Of a stretch of DNA of 64,000 nt, positions 51,525 through 60,801 are shown in pieces. How positions within the stretch are numbered: position 1 is the first letter of the stretch; the number at the start of each line of letters is the position of its first letter. Location: contig JAHQWE010000050.1 of NCBI GenBank assembly GCA_019633985.1, positions 31,482 to 95,481 of the forward strand, read 5' to 3'. The notes under the pieces were generated by a model. It made no database searches. It saw only the letters and a list, made by a program, of their open reading frames with translations, and was not told the DNA's origin. The stretch is from Acidiferrobacterales bacterium. GTDB lineage: Bacteria > Pseudomonadota > Gammaproteobacteria > Arenicellales > Poriferihabitantaceae. The position numbers and the translations under genes were made by a program.

Positions 51525-51543
51525 AATCAATAGTGAGAAGCAG

Positions 51544-52545
51544 GTGTCAAACGTTTTAGTGACAGGTGGGGCGGGATATATTGGTTCGCATACTGTTCGT
51601 GCGCTGGTGGAAAAAGGCCATCGTGTCACGGTCATTGATAATTTGTATTCAGGACATCGGTGGGCGGTGCATCCCGAAGCTCGATTTGTACAATGCGATA
51701 TCGCAGATAGCGCTCGCGTTGAGGAGGTTCTCAGTGAAGATCAAATTGATTCTGTGGTCCATTTTGCCGGGCATATTGTGGTCCCGGAGTCCGTAACGGA
51801 TCCAATTAAGTACTATCAAAATAATGTGGTTGGTTCGCTTTCACTGTTACGCAGTTGCGCGAATCAAAATATTCATCAGTTTGTTTTTTCTTCTAGCGCT
51901 GCGGTTTATGGCAACCCAGCAGAAGTTCCAGTTCGGGAAGAAACGATGCAATGCCCGATTAACCCTTACGGTACCACCAAGCTGGTGACGGAGTGGACAC
52001 TTAGAGATTTCGCTGCGGCGGTCTCTGAGTTTCGCTATATCGCATTGCGGTACTTCAACGTTGCGGGGGCGCATTCAAGTGGAGAGCTCGGTCAGGCCAC
52101 CCCGGCAGCAACTCATTTGATCAAAGTCGCCTGCCAGGCAGCTCTGGGACAAAGACCCGGGTTATCGGTGTTTGGAACGGATTACCCGACCCCCGATGGC
52201 ACATGTATCCGTGACTATATTCATGTACAGGACTTGGCGCAGGCGCACCTGGATGCCCTCGATTACCTCGGACGGGGAGGCGAAAGCGCCGCTCTGAATT
52301 GTGGCTACGGTCGTGGTTTCAGTGTCAATGAGGTGGTTGCCTATGTGAAGCAGGCCAGCGGTGTTGATTTTCCGGTTTCGCTTTCACCGCGGCGCGCTGG
52401 AGACCCAGCAGAACTGGTTGCGGACAATACACAGATTCGCTCGCTGCTCGCTTGGAAGCCTGAGTTCGATAATCTTGAACTAATTTGTCGCAGTGCCTAT
52501 GAGTGGGAGAAAAATCCTCTGAATCTGCAAAGTGCTGAACAATAA
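51544..52545 (+). CDS. galE: UDP-glucose 4-epimerase
   Basis: Interconverts UDP-glucose and UDP-galactose with tightly bound NAD+. From the GTG at 51544 the protein is 333 residues. VSNVLVTGGAGYIGSHTVRA holds the NAD-binding glycine motif (8-16), the catalytic YxxxK is in NPYGTTKLVTE (near 142-146), and the RYFNVAGA and CIRDYIHVQDLA motifs are typical. The open frame reaches 51487 but would overlap comEC and lacks family similarity. It supplies UDP-galactose for surface glycans. pgi follows after 38 bases. Confidence 0.93.
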   Translation: MSNVLVTGGAGYIGSHTVRALVEKGHRVTVIDNLYSGHRWAVHPEARFVQCDIADSARVEEVLSEDQIDSVVHFAGHIVVPESVTDPIKYYQNNVVGSLSLLRSCANQNIHQFVFSSSAAVYGNPAEVPVREETMQCPINPYGTTKLVTEWTLRDFAAAVSEFRYIALRYFNVAGAHSSGELGQATPAATHLIKVACQAALGQRPGLSVFGTDYPTPDGTCIRDYIHVQDLAQAHLDALDYLGRGGESAALNCGYGRGFSVNEVVAYVKQASGVDFPVSLSPRRAGDPAELVADNTQIRSLLAWKPEFDNLELICRSAYEWEKNPLNLQSAEQ

Positions 52546-52583
52546 GAATCAACCTGGCGGGATTAGCCAGGAATAAATAGACA

Positions 52584-54191
52584 ATGAAAAAGTTTAATAA
52601 AAAAATAGCTGAGGGTGATCTGGTATCTCGAGTCTGGGCTAAAGATCCAACGCTGTGGTCAGACGACTCTTCTGTGCAGAAGGAAATTTTAAACCGATTA
52701 GGATGGCTCGACGTTACCGACTGGATGCTGCAACAGGTCGATGAGGTGATTGATTGGTCGAAAAGTGTTGCTGAGACAGAGAGCTTTGATTGTGTGGTGG
52801 TTTTAGGTATGGGCGGCTCCAGTTTGGCACCGGAAGTTTTTTCGAAATTATTTGAACCTGCCACAGGGTATCCACGTCTTGAAGTGCTGGATTCGACCTC
52901 CCCACAGATGGTGGATGCCATTGTGTCGAAAGAGTTAGAAAGAACGTTGTTTGTCGTTGCCAGTAAGTCAGGAACGACCTTGGAAACCACTGATTTGTAC
53001 CGCTACTTCTATCAAGAGGTCAGCAAAACCAACGAACAACCTGGGAATCAATTCGTTGCTATTACCGATAAGGATTCATGGCTGGAAACACATGCAGCGG
53101 AGAAAGACTTTTTGCGCGTTTTCGTTAATCCCTCTGATATTGGCGGACGATATTCTGCGCTCAGCTTTTTTGGAATAGTGCCCGCGGCACTTTATGGGGT
53201 TCCAGTGAAGACTCTTCTGGAAAAAGCCCGCGTGTTGATTAAATCTGCCAGATTGGATTCGGTGGAGACCAACCCCAGCTTGGATTTAGGAGTACAGATG
53301 GCCATGAGGGCGCTAAGCGGTAAAGACAAAATGATGCTGCTGTTACCTGAAACGATGGCATCGTTCGGGATATGGGTTGAGCAACTGGTTGCAGAGAGCA
53401 CAGGAAAACAAGGTCGCGGAATTTTACCGGTCTGCGTGACCTATCCCGGAAGCATCCCCGAGCACTATCCGGATGCTGGTGATGCTTTTAATGTGGTGGT
53501 TTTCGATCACGAGCCCGAACAGAATGAGGATGAAGAGGGGATTTCCATTGTGATTCGATCACCGATGGACATCGGCGCAGAGTTTTTTCGATGGGAATTC
53601 GCCACCGCGATCTCTGCTATTGGGTTGGAAGTGAATCCTTTTGACGAGCCCAATGTTTCGGAAGCGAAGCAGAGCACGAATCACTTTATCCAGAATAAAC
53701 TGCAGCTGGATTTACAGATTACTGCTGAAACGCCGGCATATTCTGTGAGTTCAACCGAGAGCGCACTCGTCACCGAAGGTAGTGTGAGTTTTGCTGGCAA
53801 GCTGAAGTCGAACGCCTACATCTCTGTTTTAGCTTATCTTCCCATGACACCCGAGACTGCTGCACAACTTGAGGAGCTTCGGTTTCAGGTTGCTTGTTTC
53901 TACGATGTCGCCTGCACCGCGGGTTTTGGACCTAGATATTTACATTCAACTGGACAATTGCACAAAGGCGGCGCACCAACGGGCGCATTTATTCAATTGG
54001 TCGAGACATCCAAATTGAATCAGACCGTTCCCGGGCGCGACTATGGTTTTGCTGAATTAATAAGGGCGCAAGCGGATGGAGACCTTTCGGTTCTCTCCGA
54101 GAAAGCACTTCCGGTAATGCGAATCGAATTAAAAGGCGATAGACTCCAAGCCCTTGGATCGCTCGCCAGTGTGTTTGCCGATATGGCTTGA
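52584..54191 (+). CDS. pgi: Glucose-6-phosphate isomerase (Tal-Pgi-like type)
   Basis: Glycolytic isomerase linking glucose 6-phosphate and fructose 6-phosphate. The 535 residues contain two SIS domains: the first with VVLGMGGSSLAPEVFSKLF (near 72-90) and VVASKSGTTLETTDLYRYF, the second with DIGGRYSALSFFGIVPAALYG. The sequence resembles the isomerase half of bifunctional transaldolase/glucose-6-phosphate isomerase proteins more than E. coli Pgi. The transaldolase part is absent. Adjacent galE suggests a sugar-supply role. The activity assignment is likely but rests on recalled family patterns. Confidence 0.85.
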   Translation: MKKFNKKIAEGDLVSRVWAKDPTLWSDDSSVQKEILNRLGWLDVTDWMLQQVDEVIDWSKSVAETESFDCVVVLGMGGSSLAPEVFSKLFEPATGYPRLEVLDSTSPQMVDAIVSKELERTLFVVASKSGTTLETTDLYRYFYQEVSKTNEQPGNQFVAITDKDSWLETHAAEKDFLRVFVNPSDIGGRYSALSFFGIVPAALYGVPVKTLLEKARVLIKSARLDSVETNPSLDLGVQMAMRALSGKDKMMLLLPETMASFGIWVEQLVAESTGKQGRGILPVCVTYPGSIPEHYPDAGDAFNVVVFDHEPEQNEDEEGISIVIRSPMDIGAEFFRWEFATAISAIGLEVNPFDEPNVSEAKQSTNHFIQNKLQLDLQITAETPAYSVSSTESALVTEGSVSFAGKLKSNAYISVLAYLPMTPETAAQLEELRFQVACFYDVACTAGFGPRYLHSTGQLHKGGAPTGAFIQLVETSKLNQTVPGRDYGFAELIRAQADGDLSVLSEKALPVMRIELKGDRLQALGSLASVFADMA

Positions 54192-54261
54192 TTGATAAAG
54201 CGCTAACGCAAATACATCACGCACAGCGGCCCCCTTCTATTTCGATTTATCGGTTCAATCA

Positions 54262-55179
54262 GTGACATTTCAAGACCTCATATTGACCCTACAGCAGTAC
54301 TGGGCTAAACAGGGCTGTGTAATCATGCAGCCCTATGATATGGAAGTGGGCGCAGGCACCTTTCACCCTTCCACCTTTCTAGCCGCCGTAGGCCCGGAAC
54401 CCTTACAGGCGGCCTATGTCCAGCCGTCCAGACGTCCAACCGACGGTCGTTATGGCGAAAACCCCAACCGACTGCAGCATTATTTCCAGTTTCAGGTGGT
54501 ATTAAAGCCTTCACCGGACGACTTTCAAGAGCTCTACCTGGGCTCTTTGCGTGAGCTCGGTCTGGATTTATTGCAGGATGATGTGCGGTTTGTTGAAGAT
54601 GACTGGGAGTCGCCTACTCTCGGTGCCTGGGGGCTCGGATGGGAGGTGTGGTTAAACGGTATGGAAGTCACACAGTTTACTTATTTCCAGCAGGTTGGCG
54701 GGCTCGATTGCAGGCCAGTTACGGGCGAAATTACCTATGGACTCGAGCGAATTGCCATGTATCTGCAAGGTGTGGACAGTCTGTTTGACCTGATATGGAG
54801 CGACGGTCCAACCGGGGTGTACACCTACCGCGACATCTATCATCAGAACGAGGTTGAGCAATCGACGTATAATTTTGAACATGCTGATGTCGATGTTTTG
54901 TTTCGACAGTTCGACGACGCTGAAAAGATGTGCCAGCAATTGTTAGAGCATGCACTACCGTTGCCCGCATACGAGCAGGTACTGACGGCATCGCATAGTT
55001 TCAATCTTCTCGATGCTCGACATGCGATCGGTGTGACTGAACGTGCGCGATATATTGGTCGTGTCAGAAAGATGGCAAGAGGTGTCGCGCAAACCTACTA
55101 TGAGGCTCGCGAGGCATTAGGATTTCCAAGAGGCAAAGGGGCTGAAACCGATGCTACCCCAGCGGTGAGTGCAAACTAA
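54262..55179 (+). CDS. glyQ: Glycyl-tRNA synthetase alpha subunit
   Basis: Catalytic subunit of the bacterial (alpha-beta)2 glycyl-tRNA synthetase. 305 residues with [56 protein letters not shown], and the class II motifs [12 protein letters not shown] and [13 protein letters not shown]. The start is a GTG at 54262. The stop overlaps the glyS ATG by one base (TAATG). Confidence 0.97.
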   Translation: MTFQDLILTLQQYWAKQGCVIMQPYDMEVGAGTFHPSTFLAAVGPEPLQAAYVQPSRRPTDGRYGENPNRLQHYFQFQVVLKPSPDDFQELYLGSLRELGLDLLQDDVRFVEDDWESPTLGAWGLGWEVWLNGMEVTQFTYFQQVGGLDCRPVTGEITYGLERIAMYLQGVDSLFDLIWSDGPTGVYTYRDIYHQNEVEQSTYNFEHADVDVLFRQFDDAEKMCQQLLEHALPLPAYEQVLTASHSFNLLDARHAIGVTERARYIGRVRKMARGVAQTYYEAREALGFPRGKGAETDATPAVSAN

Positions 55180-57290
55180 TGTCAGATTCTCCAGAGAAAA
55201 AAGACAACTTGTTGATTGAGTTGGGCACGGAAGAATTGCCACCTAAAGCGCTAAAAAACCTTGCGCAATCGTTTTCAAGTTCCATCGCCGCATCTCTCAC
55301 AGATGCAGGATTGGCTTCTATTGACGAACATGATGCACGATTTTTCGCGGCACCCAGGCGGCTTGCAGTATGGGTGCGAGCGGTGGCATCGGGTCAACCG
55401 GACCGGCTTGAACAACGCAGAGGCCCTTCTGTGTCTGCGGCGTTTGATGCCAATAAAGCGCCCACCAAAGCAGCGCTAGGCTTTGCCCGATCCTGCGGAG
55501 TGGAAGTTAGTGAGCTTGCAACGGAAGAAACTGAAAAAGGCAGCTGGCTTACCTTCCAGCATCAGGTTAAAGGACAAGCTATCGATCAGATAGTGAATAC
55601 GGCACTGGAGACGGCGATCAAGCAATTGCCTATTCCCAAGCGTATGCGATGGGGAGACAGCGCTCAGGAGTTTGTAAGACCCGTGCATTGGTTGTTAGCA
55701 CTATATGGTGAAACCACCCTGAATGTATCTGTGCTTGGGCTGCAATCGGGAAATAGCACACGGGGCCACCGTTTTCATTGTCCTACGAATATACCGATCC
55801 CCTCGGCCGACCAATATGTTCAGATACTTCGGGATCAGGGGCATGTTCAGGTTGATTATGCGGAAAGACAGAAAAATATTTCAGCGCAAGTCGCTGCGCT
55901 GGAATCCGAGGCTGGTGGAAATGCGGTCCTTGATCAGGCGTTGCTGGATGAGGTAACTGGTCTGGTTGAATGGCCGGTATCGATCCGGGGAAAGTTTGAC
56001 GAAAAATTTCTCGATATACCCGCGGAGGTGTTGGTTTCCTCGATGAGGGATCATCAAAAATATTTTCATTTGGTAGATGACAGTGAAAGGCTGCTACCGG
56101 GTTTTATAACGGTGAGCAATATCGAGAGCAATGATCCGCATCGTGTTCGAGCTGGTAACGAACGGGTCTTGAGAGCACGATTGTCCGATGCTGAATTTTT
56201 CTGGCAGGCAGATCAAAAAATAAATTTGGAATCCAGAATTCCCTCGTTGAGAGAAGTGTTGTTTCATAAGAAGCTGGGTTCAGTTCATGACAAAGTGCAA
56301 CGCATGAAGCTGCTTGCTCAAATCATTGCCGAGACAATTGATGCTGACGAAGCGTTCGTTGATCGCGCTTGTGACCTCTGCAAGGTTGATTTGGTCACTG
56401 ATATGGTAGGAGAGTTTCCAGAACTGCAGGGCACGATAGGTCGTTACTACGCGACGAATCAAGGTGAACCCGGTGAGGTTTCCACGGCGATTGAAGAACA
56501 CTATCGGCCGCGATTTGCAGGGGATGTGTTACCCGGCAACCCTGTCTCGCAGTGTCTCGCGTTGGCAGACCGTCTGGATTCGCTAGCTGGAATTTTTACC
56601 TGCGGAGAGATTCCCACAGGTGATAAGGATCCTTATGGTTTGCGCCGTGCTTCTCTGGGTGTGCTCCGCATCATCATCGATTCTAAACTGAATCTCGACT
56701 TGTATGCATTGATTCAAAAGGCAGTAATCGGTTTTTCTGATACCAGGCTGGAACTGCAACCAGATACCGCAGATAAAGTCTTTTCATTTGTTACCGAAAG
56801 GCTGCGCGCATATTACCAACCTCTTGGTTTTGATACTGAAGAGGTCAATGCGGTGATGGCGGTTAAACCGAAAAAACCATTTGATTTCGATCAGCGAATC
56901 AGGGCGTTGCATGATTTTGTGAAAAATCATCAGGATGATGCGTTGTCGCTGGCGGCGGCGAATAAACGGATTGCGAACTTACTCAATAAACAATCAGATG
57001 CGATTGCCAAAACAGTTGACCCTGCGCTATTTCGAGAAAAGGCGGAGTCAGATCTTTTTGAATTGGTAAGTCGTACCTCCGGATCGGTTAAACAAGCGTT
57101 CTCCTGCGGCAACTATAGCGAAGGACTCACTCAGCTGTCTGCGTTGAAGGGGCCTGTTGATCAATTCTTTGACGATGTAATGGTCATGGATGAAGATCAG
57201 TCAATTCGATCAAATCGCCTCGCATTGTTACAAACTATCAGGCTGTTATTTTTGGAAGTCGCAGATATTTCCGTAATTCGAGTAGAGTAA
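55179..57290 (+). CDS. glyS: Glycyl-tRNA synthetase beta subunit
   Basis: tRNA-binding subunit that works with GlyQ. 703 residues (E. coli 689). LLIELGTEELPPKALKNLA, RFFAAPRRLAVWV, RRGPSVSAAFD, KRMRWGD, EFVRPVHWLLAL and HQKYFHLVD are landmark stretches. An HD-like domain and a C-terminal anticodon-binding region follow, the latter with the FFDDVMVMDED motif. It is followed by the MazG-like gene, 21 bases on. Confidence 0.97.
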   Translation: MSDSPEKKDNLLIELGTEELPPKALKNLAQSFSSSIAASLTDAGLASIDEHDARFFAAPRRLAVWVRAVASGQPDRLEQRRGPSVSAAFDANKAPTKAALGFARSCGVEVSELATEETEKGSWLTFQHQVKGQAIDQIVNTALETAIKQLPIPKRMRWGDSAQEFVRPVHWLLALYGETTLNVSVLGLQSGNSTRGHRFHCPTNIPIPSADQYVQILRDQGHVQVDYAERQKNISAQVAALESEAGGNAVLDQALLDEVTGLVEWPVSIRGKFDEKFLDIPAEVLVSSMRDHQKYFHLVDDSERLLPGFITVSNIESNDPHRVRAGNERVLRARLSDAEFFWQADQKINLESRIPSLREVLFHKKLGSVHDKVQRMKLLAQIIAETIDADEAFVDRACDLCKVDLVTDMVGEFPELQGTIGRYYATNQGEPGEVSTAIEEHYRPRFAGDVLPGNPVSQCLALADRLDSLAGIFTCGEIPTGDKDPYGLRRASLGVLRIIIDSKLNLDLYALIQKAVIGFSDTRLELQPDTADKVFSFVTERLRAYYQPLGFDTEEVNAVMAVKPKKPFDFDQRIRALHDFVKNHQDDALSLAAANKRIANLLNKQSDAIAKTVDPALFREKAESDLFELVSRTSGSVKQAFSCGNYSEGLTQLSALKGPVDQFFDDVMVMDEDQSIRSNRLALLQTIRLLFLEVADISVIRVE

Positions 57291-57311
57291 ATCCTGAGGG
57301 GAATTCGCGAC

Positions 57312-57680
57312 ATGACAGATAAACAATCTTTCTCAAACATGATGGATGCCGTGCAAGCTTTCCATGACAAACATGCATTCAATCAACTGGGCGGAGAAGA
57401 TATGGTTTATCGTATTGCGCTGATGACAGAAGAATTGGGAGAGATTGCGGAATGTGTCACAAAAGGAAAGCCGAAAGACGATTTAGCTGAAGAATGCGCC
57501 GATCTCTTGATTCTTTTGATGGGCAATGCGATCTCTGCAGGATTCGATTTGAACGAGGCTTTTTGGAAGAAAATGCAGGTTCTCGATTCTCGAGGCGCCA
57601 AGATCGTCGATGGAAGAGTACGAGTGACTGCTTATCAGTCTGAATCTTCGTTTCCCACTCAGGGGTCTCAAAGGGACTGA
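57312..57680 (+). CDS. MazG-like nucleotide pyrophosphohydrolase
   Basis: A 122-residue all-alpha NTP pyrophosphohydrolase. The metal-binding pattern is clear: MTEELGEIAECVTK (about 36-49) and LAEECADLLILLMGNA (about 57-72) give the EExxE...ExxD set. It may hydrolyse a non-canonical or damaged nucleotide. It is smaller than E. coli MazG (263 residues, two domains). It sits between glyS and gmhB, and its stop overlaps the gmhB ATG (TGATG). Confidence 0.85.
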   Translation: MTDKQSFSNMMDAVQAFHDKHAFNQLGGEDMVYRIALMTEELGEIAECVTKGKPKDDLAEECADLLILLMGNAISAGFDLNEAFWKKMQVLDSRGAKIVDGRVRVTAYQSESSFPTQGSQRD

Positions 57681-58264
57681 TGCACGGAAAGAGGATTGTC
57701 ATTCTCGATCGCGATGGTGTGATCAACGAAGATTCAGATGACTTTATCAAGTCTCCTGAAGAATGGCACGCGCTGCCGGGAAGTCTTGAAGCGATTTCGC
57801 GTCTGTGCAAAGCCGAGTTTCGCGTATTTGTGGTTTCCAACCAGTCGGGTGTTGCTCGCGGATTGTTAACGTTAAATACACTGAATCGAATTCATCAAAA
57901 AATGCTCGATCAGCTACATGCGTTGGGTGGAGAGATTGAAGGCATACTTTTTTGTCCGCATGGTCCAGAAGAGAGTTGTCAATGTCGAAAGCCGTTACCC
58001 GGCCTGTTTGTCGATCTTCAACAAAGATTAAAAACCAGTTTACAAAATGTCGACGCGATTGGAGATTCTCTGAGAGATTTGCAGGCCGCCGCCGCAGTTT
58101 CTGCAAGGCCGGTTTTAGTGAAAACAGGAAAAGGTCAGAAGACCATTAAGCAGTTGGCTAGTGGTGAGGGTGGGGCGATATTGAGCGACGTTCCCGTGTT
58201 TGATGACCTGGCGGACTACGTTGAATCACTTAGATCCAGTGGCGCATTGGAGATGGTTCGATGA
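57680..58264 (+). CDS. gmhB: D-glycero-beta-D-manno-heptose-1,7-bisphosphate 7-phosphatase
   Basis: HAD-superfamily phosphatase in ADP-heptose synthesis for the LPS inner core. 194 residues: the HAD nucleophile ILDRDGVINEDSDDF (7-21), SNQSGVARG, zinc-binding CPHGPEESCQCRKP (near 93-106) and GDSLRDLQAAAAV. Catalytic Asp residues are intact. Its TGA overlaps the next ATG (ATGA), so gmhB and the plsC-like gene are coupled. Confidence 0.93.
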   Translation: MHGKRIVILDRDGVINEDSDDFIKSPEEWHALPGSLEAISRLCKAEFRVFVVSNQSGVARGLLTLNTLNRIHQKMLDQLHALGGEIEGILFCPHGPEESCQCRKPLPGLFVDLQQRLKTSLQNVDAIGDSLRDLQAAAAVSARPVLVKTGKGQKTIKQLASGEGGAILSDVPVFDDLADYVESLRSSGALEMVR

Positions 58265-58971
58265 TGATTCTGCGCTCAGCGCTCTATCTATGTGGTCAGG
58301 TTATCAGTGCTGTGATTATCTGTTTTATCATGCTGATTTGTTTTCCCTTTTCGGGTTTGCGAGACAGAATAATCAGCAGTTGGGCTAAGTTTAATTTATG
58401 GACGCTTCGATGGCTATGCGGTATTCGATATCGCGTGCAGGGTCTCGAAAACATTCCTTCAGAGCCTTCGATAATTATTTCGAACCATCAATCTGCCTGG
58501 GAAACCCTGTTTTTTCAGTTGATTTTTCCGCCCCTGTCGTTCGTTTTGAAACGTCAGTTACTTTGGATTCCTTTTTTCGGTTGGGGTTTGGCAGCCTATC
58601 ACCCAATCGCAATTGATCGATCGAAAAAGAAAAGAGCTTTGGATCAGCTGATTACCCAGGGAGCCGAGAGACTCAATGCCGGGCGATGGCTTGTGATTTA
58701 CCCGGAGGGAACAAGAATGGGGCCTGGAGAGCCAGGTAAATTTCAAATTGGCGGCGCAATGATTGCGGCGAAAACCGGCGCCCCCATCGTCCCGATTGCC
58801 CACAATGGAGGCGTATTCTGGGCGAAACGAAGTTTTTACAAATATCCGGGTACGATTGATATAGTCATCGGCACCCCAATCCCATCCCAGGGTGTGAAAG
58901 CGCGAGAGTTGAACCAACAATCTGAAGAATGGATAAAGCAAACTCTCACCACGTTACCTACTACCAGATAA
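58261..58971 (+). CDS. PlsC-like 1-acylglycerol-3-phosphate acyltransferase
   Basis: A 236-residue membrane-associated acyltransferase. An N-terminal membrane segment (about 12-32) precedes SNHQSAWETLFF, the HxxxxE variant of the usual HxxxxD motif, at about residue 78. LVIYPEGTRMGPG follows as the acceptor-binding EGTR motif, and APIVPIAHNGG after that. The gmhB-plsC order is common in gammaproteobacteria. The acyl donor and which lysophospholipid is used are inferred. Confidence 0.87.
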   Translation: MMILRSALYLCGQVISAVIICFIMLICFPFSGLRDRIISSWAKFNLWTLRWLCGIRYRVQGLENIPSEPSIIISNHQSAWETLFFQLIFPPLSFVLKRQLLWIPFFGWGLAAYHPIAIDRSKKKRALDQLITQGAERLNAGRWLVIYPEGTRMGPGEPGKFQIGGAMIAAKTGAPIVPIAHNGGVFWAKRSFYKYPGTIDIVIGTPIPSQGVKARELNQQSEEWIKQTLTTLPTTR

Positions 58972-58978
58972 TCTGACC

Positions 58979-59785
58979 TCAGTCGGCAGAAACCTGGAGA
59001 CTGAGACGGACGTATTGCTCTGGTGAAATAACTTCTGCCCGGTTTGTCGGATCGATACCCGCTTCCTCCATTTGCTGAATACTGGCGTGACCGTTTAGCG
59101 CATTACGCAGTGTCTTTCTGCGTTGCGCAAATGCCGCCGTGACCAGTTTGGCGGTTAAGGTTTCATCGAAGTCCGGCGACTGCATTTCGATAATGGGTTG
59201 TGCCCTAGGTTGCATTCGAATTACCGTTGAATCTACTTTGGGTGGCGGGTCAAATGCGGCAGGAGGAACGTCAAAAATACATTCCGTATCTAGCTTCAGT
59301 GCTGCCATCACAGAGAGGCGACCATATTGCTTGCTGCCAGGAGCTGCGGAGAGGCGACCGGCAACTTCCTTTTGGACCATGAAAACCATCTGGTCTATCT
59401 GATCTAATTGTTCCAGTAAATGAAAAATAAGTGGTGTCGAAATATTGTACGGAAGATTCCCGACAACACGGAATGGTGGATGAGCTGGGTTTTTCTGATC
59501 CTGGAATGAAGCCAGCTGGCAGTTGAGTACGTCCATTTGATGGACCTCCAGGGCTGTATCGGGAAAGCGCTGTGGTAGGGCGTTGGCTAAGTCTCGGTCA
59601 AGCTCGACGGCAATGAGTCTGGAAGTGCGTGGTAACAGCAACTCGGTTAACGCACCGGGACCAGGACCAATCTCTACAATAGTTGCCGGGTGACCAAGCG
59701 CACAGGTTGCGGCGATGCGTTGGAGAATAGCCTGATCAACCAGGAAATGTTGACCGAATCGCTTGCGCGGCGTGTGCTGAAACAC
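58979..59785 (-). CDS. rsmA: 16S rRNA dimethyladenosine transferase KsgA
   Basis: Dimethylates A1518 and A1519 in the 3' end of 16S rRNA. 268 residues with RKRFGQHFLVDQAI (7-20), VEIGPGPGALTELLL (SAM site, about 37-51) and NLPYNISTPLIFH (motif IV). The start is a GTG at 59785, two bases after the pdxA stop. It is the last gene of the minus-strand operon and converges with the plsC-like gene 8 bases away. Confidence 0.97.
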   Translation of the reverse strand: MFQHTPRKRFGQHFLVDQAILQRIAATCALGHPATIVEIGPGPGALTELLLPRTSRLIAVELDRDLANALPQRFPDTALEVHQMDVLNCQLASFQDQKNPAHPPFRVVGNLPYNISTPLIFHLLEQLDQIDQMVFMVQKEVAGRLSAAPGSKQYGRLSVMAALKLDTECIFDVPPAAFDPPPKVDSTVIRMQPRAQPIIEMQSPDFDETLTAKLVTAAFAQRRKTLRNALNGHASIQQMEEAGIDPTNRAEVISPEQYVRLSLQVSAD

Positions 59786-59787
59786 CG

Positions 59788-60801
59788 TTATGTCTGCAGT
59801 TTGTTACTGGCAAACTGTATAGCGAGCGCGATACTGTTCACCATGCTTTCAGCGCTAGCACGCCCGGTACCTGCTAGCGATAAGGCGGTGCCATGATCGA
59901 CTGAGGTACGTGTGATTGGCAGGCCAAGAGTGACATTGACCACCTCACCAAATCCCTGATGCTTTACAACCGGGAGACCCTGATCGTGATACATCGCCAG
60001 CACTGCATCCAGCTCGCGCAATTGGCTTTCTGTGAACGCTGTATCAGCCGGTAACGGCCCGACTAGATGTATGCCTTCCGCTCTCATGGATTCGAGTAAG
60101 GGAGAGATAATTTGCATTTCCTCCATCCCGAGATATCCATCCTCTCCAGCATGGGGGTTGAGTCCACATACACCGATTCGTGGGGGGTGGAACTGGTACA
60201 GTTCGCTCAGGTCTCGGTGCATGATTTCAATCACGGTACGAAGGCCCTGAGAGGAGATTGCGCCTGGGACTCTGGAAAGCGGCAAGTGCGTGGTGGCAAG
60301 ACACACGCGCAATGTCGGACTCGCCAGCATCATGACTGGCGTTCCACGACCGCAACGGTTGGCAATCCACTCTGTGTGTCCGGAAAACTTGATGCCACCA
60401 TCGTTGATCGCCGCTTTATGAACAGGAGCGGTCACCATTGCGTCGCAAGTTCCATTGATACACAGATCCGCGGCTTGATTAATGCAGTCGATCACTTGTC
60501 CAGAATTACCCGCGTCGATCTCCCCTGGAATGACTGGGAGGGGGCACAGCGATTCCAGTATCTGAATATTCCCCGGTTGATGCGCTACTGCGGTGTTTGC
60601 CGCTGAAATTTGTTTCACATTTGCTCTAATACCAATTTTTTCGGCGCGCTCTGCAATGACCGCCGAATCTCCAACCACGGTGATGATGGCGTCAAATTCA
60701 GACTGCAGAGCCTGGACAATAATATCTGGCCCAATTCCTGCGGGTTCTCCAGCAGACAGCACAATCCTCGGTTGTCCGGGGTTGAAGGTTTCTGGGTTCA
60801 A
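59788..60801 (-). CDS. pdxA: 4-hydroxythreonine-4-phosphate dehydrogenase PdxA
   Basis: NAD-dependent step of pyridoxal-phosphate synthesis. 337 residues with SAGEPAGIGPDIIVQAL, metal ligands in KFSGHTEWIANR and MYHDQGLPVVKHQGFGEVVNV, and GLPITRTSVDHGTA. The start is a TTG at 60801 whose last two bases belong to the upstream retropepsin stop (TTGA). E. coli has surA upstream of pdxA; here a retropepsin-like gene does that job of context. Confidence 0.96.
   Translation of the reverse strand: MNPETFNPGQPRIVLSAGEPAGIGPDIIVQALQSEFDAIITVVGDSAVIAERAEKIGIRANVKQISAANTAVAHQPGNIQILESLCPLPVIPGEIDAGNSGQVIDCINQAADLCINGTCDAMVTAPVHKAAINDGGIKFSGHTEWIANRCGRGTPVMMLASPTLRVCLATTHLPLSRVPGAISSQGLRTVIEIMHRDLSELYQFHPPRIGVCGLNPHAGEDGYLGMEEMQIISPLLESMRAEGIHLVGPLPADTAFTESQLRELDAVLAMYHDQGLPVVKHQGFGEVVNVTLGLPITRTSVDHGTALSLAGTGRASAESMVNSIALAIQFASNKLQT

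Noticed and set aside
51487..51543. Upstream start for galE
   Set aside because: It would overlap comEC; the residues before VSNVLVTGG do not belong to GalE.
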